Shown here piece after piece: positions 1 through 4,966 of a DNA stretch of 8,373 bases. The notes under the pieces are model-generated. The model was given only the letters and a program-made list of their open reading frames with translations. It had not been told where the DNA came from and searched no databases. The translations under genes were made by a program, and so were the position numbers. Every line of letters begins with the position of its first letter. Within the stretch, counting starts at the first letter, position 1. The DNA is from Clostridiales bacterium (lineage in GTDB: Bacteria > Bacillota > Clostridia > Peptostreptococcales > BM714), in the NCBI GenBank assembly GCA_002869095.1, contig PKTO01000078.1, positions 1-8,373 on the forward strand, written 5' to 3'.

Positions 1-173
1 GAAAAGACGGATTGGTTCATATATCCCAGTTGACTGCCGAAAGACTTGAAAAAGTTGAAGACAAGTTCAATGTGGGAGATGAAATAAAAGTGATAGTAAA
101 AGAAATCGACAAAATGGGAAGAATTAACCTGTCCAGAAAAGCTTTGCTCAATAAGGACAACGACAAAAATTAA
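1..173 (+). CDS. pnp: Polynucleotide phosphorylase, C-terminal S1 domain (5' truncated by window edge)
   Basis: Only the last 56 codons are present, read from base 3 to a TAA at 171-173. The peptide contains GLVHISQL, then VGDEIKVIV and [10 protein letters not shown]. This is the order and wording of the S1 RNA-binding domain that ends bacterial PNPase, followed by a short polar tail (NKDNDKN). PNPase is a trimeric 3'-5' exoribonuclease that uses phosphate to degrade RNA to nucleoside diphosphates; the S1 domain holds the RNA. Position supports the call, because in many Firmicutes pnp lies upstream of dut and the dapG aspartokinase. The TAA is followed two codons later by an in-frame TAG (177-179), and then by an intrinsic terminator, so the gene is transcriptionally closed off from dut. 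Other S1 proteins could give a similar fragment, but the terminal placement and the context favour pnp. Confidence 0.88.
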   Translation, partial: KDGLVHISQLTAERLEKVEDKFNVGDEIKVIVKEIDKMGRINLSRKALLNKDNDKN

Positions 174-177
174 TCAT

Positions 178-204
178 AGCATGACTTCTGTCATGCTTTT
201 TTTT
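178..204 (+). terminator. Intrinsic (Rho-independent) terminator of pnp
   Basis: A perfect 8-bp stem, AGCATGAC (178-185) with GTCATGCT (190-197), closes a four-base loop TTCT and runs into an uninterrupted T tract (197-204). It begins four bases after the pnp stop codon. Stem, loop and T tract together are the standard form of a Firmicute terminator. Confidence 0.92.
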
Positions 205-233
205 GCCCTTTTAATACGTGTATATGCTAAAAT
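203..233 (+). promoter_or_regulatory. Probable sigma-A promoter for the dut operon
   Basis: Just after the pnp terminator is an extended -10 element, TGCTAAAAT (225-233), with hexamer TAAAAT at 228-233. A weak -35 candidate, TTGCCC (203-208), lies 19 nt upstream, which is longer than ideal. The TG extension may compensate for it. Transcription would begin near 240, giving a leader of about 20 nt before dut. Position is the strongest support, because the preceding gene is terminated and six closely packed genes follow. Confidence 0.5.
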
Positions 234-247
234 AATAGAAAAAGAAT

Positions 248-254
248 GGGGGGA
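248..254 (+). promoter_or_regulatory. Ribosome binding site that sets the dut start
   Basis: A G-rich SD sequence (GGGGGGA) ends 6 nt before the ATG at 261. The longer in-frame reading from the ATG at 246 would place this SD inside the coding sequence and has no SD of its own, so 261 is preferred. The run of six G is unusual beside the AGGAGG-type sites of the neighbours. Confidence 0.75.
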
Positions 255-260
255 TTAAGA

Positions 261-692
261 ATGAAAGTGAAAATAGTGAATAAATCGAAGTTCAATTTGC
301 CGGAATATAAGACATTGGATTCAGCTGGGCTGGACCTTAAAGCATGCATTGCTGATTCTGTAACAATTGGACCTTTGCAAAGATTGTTGATTCCGACCGG
401 ACTTTTCATTGAGATTCCAAAGGGATTCGAAGGACAAATCAGAGCAAGAAGCGGACTTGCAATTAAGCATGGAATAGGTCTTGTAAACGGAATAGGTACA
501 ATCGACAGCGATTACCGCGGTGAGATTAAGATTGCATTGGTAAACATAAGCAATGATGAATTTACAATCAACAACGGCGACCGCATTGCTCAATTGGTAA
601 TAAACAAATATGAAAGAGTCGAACTTGTCGAGGTGGAAACGATAGACGAAACTGAAAGAGGAAGCGGAGGTTTCGGATCTACAGGAATTTAG
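261..692 (+). CDS. dut: Deoxyuridine 5'-triphosphate nucleotidohydrolase (dUTPase)
   Basis: This 143-residue protein belongs to the trimeric all-beta dUTPase family, which hydrolyses dUTP to dUMP and pyrophosphate. That keeps uracil out of DNA and supplies dUMP for thymidylate synthesis. All five family motifs are present in order: AGLDLKA (22-28), RSGLAIKHG (63-71), GTIDSDYRGEI (79-89, with the catalytic Asp in IDSDYRG), GDRIAQLV (106-113), and the Gly-rich C-terminal arm RGSGGFGSTG (133-142), which folds over the active site of a neighbouring subunit. Length is typical. The start at 261 follows a G-rich SD; a start at 246 would only add MGGLR. The gene is first in the operon after the pnp terminator, and its TAG stop overlaps the SD of the aspartokinase gene 12 nt downstream, which suggests translational coupling. 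No residue looks out of place. Confidence 0.96.
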   Translation: MKVKIVNKSKFNLPEYKTLDSAGLDLKACIADSVTIGPLQRLLIPTGLFIEIPKGFEGQIRARSGLAIKHGIGLVNGIGTIDSDYRGEIKIALVNISNDEFTINNGDRIAQLVINKYERVELVEVETIDETERGSGGFGSTGI

Positions 693-704
693 GAGAATCC
701 CGAA

Positions 705-1916
705 ATGGAAAAAAAAATTGCTGTCATGAAATTCGGCGGAACATCTTTGATGACATCAAATCAAAGGGATGCCGCAACGAAAAGAATTATCGAGATGAAA
801 AATAGCGGTAAATTTCCTGTTGTAGTCGTTTCCGCAATGGGAAGATTCGGTGACTGCTACGCAACCGACACCCTGATCAAAATGATCAAGGATGAAAACG
901 AAGCTTGCGACAATCGTAATTTGGATATGATTGCATCATGCGGTGAAACTATTTCAGCTGCATTGCTTTCCGAGACAATAAGAAAAACCGGACATGAATC
1001 GGTAGCCCTAAGCGGGGCGCAGGCCGGAATTCACACGGATTCGAGCTTTGGAGATGCCAAAATAACAAGCATTGATCCGGAAAATATATCAAAATGGATG
1101 AATAAAGGACATATCGTTGTAGTGACAGGCTTTCAGGGAGTTGACCATGAAGGGTTTGCAACAACTTTGGGACGCGGAGGAAGCGATTTTTCTGCCGTTG
1201 TTTTGTCAAAGGCGCTGAAAGCGGACATAGTCTATATAATCAAAGACGTCCCCGGCGTATTGACTGCAGACCCGAAAATAACAGAGAAAGCTCATTTGAT
1301 TGAAAAACTTTCATATGATGAACTCTATGAAATGTCTAAAAGCGGCGCCAAAGTTGTCAATTTCAAGGCAGTGTCATATGCCAAGGACAACGACATAACA
1401 CTGGTTGTAAAATCATTGTATTCGCCTATCGAAGAAAAAGGAACACAAATATCTGCACGGGAAGAAAAGATTTCTGTGTCAGCGGAAGAAAAACTTCTTA
1501 CAGCAATCGTATCCAAGGAAGGTGTTTTGCAGTATGCATTGAAGGAAAGGGACAGTTTCAAAATAATTGATTTGCTTAACCGCCTTTCTGAAAATAAAAT
1601 AAGCATAGACATGATAAACATAGGCATTGAAAACCAATATTTCGCAATAGACGAAAAGAATCAAGAAATTGCGGAATTTGTGCTTGATGACATAAAACTG
1701 AATTACCTTATGCGCAGAGGATGTTCGAAACTGACGATTGTCGGTCATGCAATACACGGCGTTCCCGGCGTAATGGCGAAATTGCTGTTTTCGCTTGACA
1801 AAACGGGCATAGAGGTATACCAGACTTCGGATTCGAATGCCACCATTTCATGCCTTATAGACAGCAAGAACATCATTGCTGCAACTGAAACAATACATGA
1901 TGTTTTCAAACTATGA
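705..1916 (+). CDS. dapG: Aspartate kinase, DapG-type (monofunctional, C-terminal ACT domains)
   Basis: Aspartokinase phosphorylates L-aspartate with ATP, the first step toward diaminopimelate, lysine, threonine and methionine. The 403-residue product has the amino-acid-kinase fold at about 1-250, with KFGGTS (9-14), VVVSAMGRFGD (40-50), the CGETIS loop (79-84) and GRGGSD (156-161). Two C-terminal ACT regulatory segments follow (about 265-330 and 341-403), the second with HGVPGVMAKL. The SAMGRxGDxYATD wording, SGAQAG (103-108) and the length match Bacillus DapG, the diaminopimelate-inhibited isozyme, better than long LysC or bifunctional ThrA types; sensitivity to diaminopimelate is inferred. 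dut and dapG also lie downstream of pnp in Bacillus relatives. The start has SD AGGAGA (691-696) 8 nt upstream, overlapping the dut stop. Divergent spots are IKDVPG (179-184), where TDV is usual, and VVNFKAV (217-223), where a V-[HS]-P-R/K-A pattern is common. The kinase call is secure; the isozyme is less so. Confidence 0.9.
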   Translation: MEKKIAVMKFGGTSLMTSNQRDAATKRIIEMKNSGKFPVVVVSAMGRFGDCYATDTLIKMIKDENEACDNRNLDMIASCGETISAALLSETIRKTGHESVALSGAQAGIHTDSSFGDAKITSIDPENISKWMNKGHIVVVTGFQGVDHEGFATTLGRGGSDFSAVVLSKALKADIVYIIKDVPGVLTADPKITEKAHLIEKLSYDELYEMSKSGAKVVNFKAVSYAKDNDITLVVKSLYSPIEEKGTQISAREEKISVSAEEKLLTAIVSKEGVLQYALKERDSFKIIDLLNRLSENKISIDMINIGIENQYFAIDEKNQEIAEFVLDDIKLNYLMRRGCSKLTIVGHAIHGVPGVMAKLLFSLDKTGIEVYQTSDSNATISCLIDSKNIIAATETIHDVFKL

Positions 1917-1917
1917 C

Positions 1918-1935
1918 AAGGAGGATAATCCATTG
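1918..1935 (+). promoter_or_regulatory. Strong SD selecting a TTG start for yicC
   Basis: AAGGAGGAT (1918-1926) is an almost full anti-16S match. It is followed after 7 nt by TTG at 1933-1935. The reading LIKSMTGYGRGE from this TTG is the canonical YicC N-terminus (M-I-x-S-M-T-G-[FY]-G-R), so the start is TTG, not the ATG at 1945. The site begins just after the aspartokinase stop. Confidence 0.8.
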
Positions 1936-2817
1936 ATAAAAAGCATGACCGGATATGGCAGGGGAGAATATGATGACTGCAACGTTTCGCTTACTGCCTA
2001 AATAAAAACGCTCAACCACAAATACAATGACATAATAATCAGATTGCCTAAAAAGCTTTCTTTGTTCGAGGAAAAAGTAAGGAATCTTGTCAAGGAAAAA
2101 ATAACAAGAGGAAGAGTGGAAATATATGTCCATATTGATGAGGCCAAAAGCGGAAGCGTTCAAATAAACCCTAATTTCGAACTTATAGACAAGCTGATGC
2201 AAGCGCTCAACGACATTAACGAAAGATATGAGCTGAACAAGAATGTGGGGATGGAACATCTATTGAAATTTGAAGACATCCTTTCAATTGAACCTGTCGA
2301 AGAGGACCTTGACGAACTTTGGGTCAAATTTGAATCTTGCGTTTCTGATGCATTGAATGATTTGATGGAAATGAGGCAGGACGAGGGGAAAAGGATATCT
2401 GTGGACATCATGGAGAGGGTTGATACTGTAAGTTCATGCGTTGAAGCCATAAGCAAAAGAATTCCCGATGTCGTAAAAGAATATAAAGAAAAGCTGAATC
2501 AAAGAATCAACGAACTTCTCTCTGATACAGGAACACATATAGAAGAAAGCAGACTGGCTCTCGAAGTTGCGGTTTACGCGGATAGAAGCGACATAACTGA
2601 AGAAATAGTCAGAATCAAATCGCATTTGAAAGAACTTGAGAAAATTCCTTTTGAAACTGTCCCCGTTGGAAGGAAACTCGATTTTTTGATGCAGGAGATG
2701 AATCGCGAAGTGAATACTGTCGGCTCCAAATCTCAGGATAATGAAATCACAAGCATTGTGATCGACTTGAAAAGCGAATTGTCCAAAATAAGGGAGCAAG
2801 TTCAGAATATCGAATAG
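1933..2817 (+). pseudogene. yicC: YicC/YloC-family endoribonuclease gene interrupted by an in-frame TAA at codon 23
   Basis: Read through one stop, this gene spans 294 residues, the usual YicC length. It begins IKSMTGYGRGE (2-12) and continues IKTLNHKY (24-31), RLPKKLS (37-43) and TRGRVEIYV, all typical of the N-terminal YicC domain. The C-terminal domain is complete: YADRSDITEEIVR (215-227), LDFLMQEMNREVNTVGSK (249-266) and the closing IREQVQNIE. E. coli YicC has been described as an RNase that affects small-RNA decay. The TAA at 1999-2001 replaces the Glu of the conserved V-E-[IM]-K-[ST]-V-N-H-R motif, one base from GAA. The 272 codons downstream are open and look conserved, so the lesion is recent, an error, or bypassed. 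Restart is possible only at poor sites such as TTG 2044, which lacks an SD and removes the N-terminal motif. It sits 16 nt after dapG and 17 nt before gmk. Confidence 0.85.
1999..2001 (+). other. In-frame TAA at the conserved Glu codon of yicC
   Basis: The codon series is ACT GCC TAA ATA AAA. In homologues the TAA position is an almost invariant Glu (E. coli WEMRSVNQR, B. subtilis VEMKSVNHR). A single G-to-T change from GAA explains it. The flanking residues align without shift, so this is a substitution and not a frameshift. Confidence 0.9.
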
Positions 2818-2834
2818 GTAATGGAGGATTTTAA

Positions 2835-3473
2835 ATGAATGGAAATGCTAAAACATCGAAGGGATTGTTGTTGGTGGTTTAAGGACCTTCAGGCGCCGGC
2901 AAAGGAACCATATGCAAGAAGTTTTTAAAGAATCATGACAATGTATACCCATCAGTATCAACCACTACAAGAAGCCCCCGAAAAATGGAAGTTGATGGTG
3001 TGAATTACCACTTCATTTCCAAAGATTCATTCAATAAACTGATGGAAGGCGATGCCTTCCTTGAATATGCAAAAGTCTATGGAAATATGTATGGAACAAC
3101 AAAAAGTACGGTGATGGCGAAAATCAACGAAGGTATAGATGTTCTGCTTGAAATCGAAATGCAGGGCGCAAAGCAAGTAAAGGAAAAATATCCTGATGGG
3201 ATATATATCTTCATTTTGCCTCCATCTTTGAGTGATTTGAAGAAAAGGATTCAAAAGCGTGGCAGCGAGACTCCCGAAAGCATGGAAAACAGGCTTGAAT
3301 CCGCATTTGATGAAATCGGCTTTATTAAAGAGTATAATTATTATATAATAAACGATGAAATTGAAAATGCGGTCAACGTAATGGATTCCATATATATTGC
3401 AGAAAAAAGCAAGGTGAATGTTAACATAGACGATCTAATAGACAGATACAAGGAGGAAAAAGCCAATGCTTAA
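2835..3473 (+). pseudogene. gmk: Guanylate kinase gene with an in-frame TAA at codon 16, directly before the P-loop
   Basis: Guanylate kinase converts GMP and ATP to GDP and ADP and is normally essential. Read through one stop the gene gives 212 positions, a normal length. SD GGAGG (2823-2827) stands 7 nt before the ATG at 2835, so the start is firm. After KGLLLVV comes TAA (2880-2882), then the Walker A loop GPSGAGKGT (17-25). Next are the GMP-binding TTRSPRKME (44-52) and DGVNYHF, YGNMYGT (81-87), LEIEMQGA (105-112), FILPPS (127-132), RGSETPE (142-148) and YNYYIIND (167-174). Homologues read V-[LIV]-S-G-P-S-G, so TAA replaces Ser, one base from TCA. The first in-frame ATG afterwards (2985) lies beyond the P-loop and has no SD, so a restart product would lack ATP binding. 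PRKME has Met where PRxGE has Gly. The end overlaps rpoZ by 8 nt. Confidence 0.88.
2880..2882 (+). other. In-frame TAA at the Ser codon preceding the gmk P-loop
   Basis: The codons run GTG GTT TAA GGA CCT TCA GGC, that is V V stop G P S G. The frame before and after is the same and both sides match guanylate kinase, so this is a point substitution. There is no ATG, GTG or TTG in frame between the stop and the end of the P-loop. Confidence 0.9.
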
Positions 3474-3663
3474 CCCGTCAGTAAATGATTTGTTGAAAAA
3501 GATAGACAGCAGATATTCTTTGGTAATCGCGACATCTAAAAGGGCGAGACAAATAATTCAAGAAGAATTGGAAACAGAAGGGATATCAACAAACAAACCC
3601 ATATCTGCAGCTGTAGACGAATTTTATAATGATAAATTCCATATTGTCAAAAGCGAAAAATAG
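3466..3663 (+). CDS. rpoZ: DNA-directed RNA polymerase omega subunit
   Basis: Omega is the small subunit that binds the beta' subunit and helps RNA polymerase assemble and stay stable. The product is 65 residues, in the normal range for Firmicutes. It shows the family wording: PSVNDLLKKIDSRYSLVI (4-21), the ATSKRARQI helix (22-30) and KPISAAVDEF (44-53, family form KPVSxAVEE). The ATG at 3466 overlaps the end of gmk by 8 nt. An SD, AGGAGG (3451-3456), lies inside the gmk coding sequence 9 nt upstream, an arrangement that favours translational coupling. If gmk translation really stops at codon 16, ribosomes would not reach this overlap, and omega would depend on its own SD. Placement between gmk and coaBC is the conserved Firmicute order. 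Confidence 0.95.
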   Translation: MLNPSVNDLLKKIDSRYSLVIATSKRARQIIQEELETEGISTNKPISAAVDEFYNDKFHIVKSEK

Positions 3664-3672
3664 AGGTGCGCA

Positions 3673-4863
3673 ATGTTAAAAGGGAAAACCGTAGTGATTG
3701 GTGTTTCAGGCAGTATTGCGGCATATAAGGCTGCCGAAATCATAAGCCTTTTAAAAAAACTGAATGCTGAAGTAAAGGTCATAATGACAAAGTCATCCAC
3801 CAGGCTTATTGGTGAATGCACTTTGCAAACACTTTCAAACAATCCCGTATATACAGATATGTTTTCCGAACCTTTCAGATGGGAAATAGACCACATATCG
3901 CTCGCAAAATCAGCAGATGTTTTTTTGATTGCGCCAGCTTCCGCAAATATAATAGGAAAAATTGCAAGCGGAATAGCCGATGACATGTTGACTACAACCG
4001 TCATGGCTACGGAAGCGAAAATATTCATTGCTCCAGCAATGAATTCCAAAATGTATTTGAATCCGATTGTTCAGAAAAACATGGAATTTTTGAAAAGCAT
4101 TGATTACAAGTTCATAGAACCCGGAAGCGGAATCCTTGCGTGCGGCGATGAAGGAATAGGAAAACTTGCGTCTCCACAAGACATTGTGGATGTTGTTGCC
4201 GGATATTTGACATCCAAACAGACATTGAAAGGCAAAAAGGTCCTTCTGACTGCAGGACCGACAATTGAATCAATCGATCCGGTCAGATATATCACAAACC
4301 ATTCATCAGGAAAGATGGGATATGCTATGGCCAGAGAAGCTGTCTCAAGAGGCGCTGATGTCACACTTGTAAGCGGACCTGTAGATATTGATCCTCCAAA
4401 GGGCTGCAATGTGATCCGTGTAAAAAGCGCTGTCGAGATGAATGAAATAGTGTTGAGGGAAAGCGAAGATTCAAACATAATCGTAAAATCAGCCGCGGTT
4501 TCGGACTACAGGCCCAAAATAACCCACGATCAAAAAATCAAAAAATCGAATGATGATTTTGTATTGGAGCTTGAAAGGAATCCGGACATACTAAAAAATC
4601 TTTCCAAGATAAAGAAATCCGGACAAGTTCTCGTAGGTTTCGCAGCCGAAACAGAAAATTTGATTGCAAACGCAAAATCGAAAATGGAAGAGAAGCAATT
4701 GGATATGATTGTGGCAAACGATGTGAGCCTCAAGCATTCGGGGTTCAAATCCGACAAAAACAAAGCTGTCATACTTATAAGAGGCGGAGAAAAAAAAGAA
4801 CTTGAACTAATGACAAAGCAGGAACTTTCAAGAATAGTTTTTGATGAAATAGAAAAATTGTAA
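3673..4863 (+). CDS. coaBC: Bifunctional phosphopantothenoylcysteine decarboxylase / phosphopantothenate-cysteine ligase
   Basis: This enzyme carries out two consecutive steps of coenzyme A synthesis. CoaB couples 4'-phosphopantothenate to cysteine using CTP, and the FMN-dependent CoaC domain decarboxylates the product to 4'-phosphopantetheine. The 396-residue protein is of standard length. The CoaC half (about 1-180) has GVSGSIAAYKA (10-20), the catalytic His at 74 in IDHISL, PAMN (121-124) and the ACGDEGIGKLA segment (156-166) with active-site Cys157. The CoaB half (about 187-396) has TAGPTIESIDPVRYITN (193-209), SSGKMG (211-216), AAVSDYRP (274-281), KIKK (288-291) and GFAAET (322-327). Both active sites look complete. 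SD GAGGTG lies 4 nt before the ATG, only 9 nt after rpoZ. The TAA stop is followed by an in-frame TGA three codons on. This gene closes the dut-to-coaBC run. Confidence 0.96.
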   Translation: MLKGKTVVIGVSGSIAAYKAAEIISLLKKLNAEVKVIMTKSSTRLIGECTLQTLSNNPVYTDMFSEPFRWEIDHISLAKSADVFLIAPASANIIGKIASGIADDMLTTTVMATEAKIFIAPAMNSKMYLNPIVQKNMEFLKSIDYKFIEPGSGILACGDEGIGKLASPQDIVDVVAGYLTSKQTLKGKKVLLTAGPTIESIDPVRYITNHSSGKMGYAMAREAVSRGADVTLVSGPVDIDPPKGCNVIRVKSAVEMNEIVLRESEDSNIIVKSAAVSDYRPKITHDQKIKKSNDDFVLELERNPDILKNLSKIKKSGQVLVGFAAETENLIANAKSKMEEKQLDMIVANDVSLKHSGFKSDKNKAVILIRGGEKKELELMTKQELSRIVFDEIEKL

Positions 4864-4893
4864 TACTTCTGATTATTTTATTTTGTATACAAT
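4864..4893 (+). promoter_or_regulatory. Possible promoter for priA-def-fmt
   Basis: An AT-rich stretch ends in TATACAAT (4886-4893), which contains a good -10 hexamer TACAAT (4888-4893). No convincing -35 is visible at the right distance (ACTTCT at 4865-4870 is poor). A start near 4900 would give a leader of about 67 nt that carries the hairpin at 4916-4938. The -10 match alone is weak evidence in AT-rich DNA. Confidence 0.35.
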
Positions 4894-4915
4894 AGGGAAA
4901 TGCGATTTTGAAATC

Positions 4916-4940
4916 AAGGAGCGGATCTGCTGCTCCTTTT
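4916..4940 (+). terminator. Terminator-like hairpin in the priA leader
   Basis: AAGGAGC (4916-4922) pairs perfectly with GCTCCTT (4932-4938) around a 9-nt loop, followed by only four T (4937-4940) and then GTATT. The 7-bp GC-containing stem resembles an intrinsic terminator for coaBC, but the T tract is short, so read-through is likely. Because a possible promoter lies upstream, it could also attenuate priA transcription. I see no riboswitch core around it. Confidence 0.5.
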
Positions 4941-4950
4941 GTATTGGAAT

Positions 4951-4955
4951 GGAGG
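4951..4955 (+). promoter_or_regulatory. Ribosome binding site setting the priA start
   Basis: GGAGG lies 11 nt before the ATG at 4967, slightly far but the only SD here. An ATG at 4949 overlaps it and has no SD of its own. Starting at 4967 gives MYAEIAL, where PriA proteins normally begin. Confidence 0.65.
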
Positions 4956-4966
4956 TTGCGAAAATC

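Noticed and set aside
246..260. Upstream ATG start for dut adding MGGLR
   Set aside because: The G-run SD would lie inside the coding sequence and the upstream ATG has no SD; the ATG at 261 gives the family-typical N-terminus.
690..707. Possible read-through fusion of dut with dapG (same frame, TAG between them; likewise rpoZ with coaBC at 3661-3675)
   Set aside because: Neighbouring genes share a frame one time in three by chance. Each downstream gene has its own SD and start, so nothing suggests a fusion.
2044..2817. Shorter yicC starting at TTG 2044 as a genuine gene
   Set aside because: There is no SD, and the conserved N-terminal motif lies upstream in the same frame behind a strong SD and TTG start, so this is the tail of an interrupted gene.
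1999..2882. Wholesale reassignment of TAA to an amino acid
   Set aside because: TAA ends pnp, gmk, coaBC and priA at the expected family C-termini. The two internal TAA codons replace different residues (Glu and Ser).
1999..2882. Selenocysteine or pyrrolysine insertion, or programmed frameshifting, at the internal stops
   Set aside because: These use TGA and TAG respectively, not TAA. The reading frame is the same before and after each stop, so no shift is needed, and I see no slippery site.
2985..3473. Short gmk from the ATG at 2985 as the functional protein
   Set aside because: It lacks the P-loop encoded at 2883-2909 and has no SD; that Met is internal to the PRKME motif.
4883..4966. 28-codon N-terminal extension of PriA from a TTG
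   Set aside because: It covers the -10-like box and hairpin, has no SD, and its Cys-rich translation matches nothing in PriA. The ATG at 4967 gives the normal N-terminus.
4864..4966. Riboswitch or T-box in the coaBC-priA gap
   Set aside because: The gap is short and holds only one simple hairpin; no conserved riboswitch core or T-box sequence is visible.
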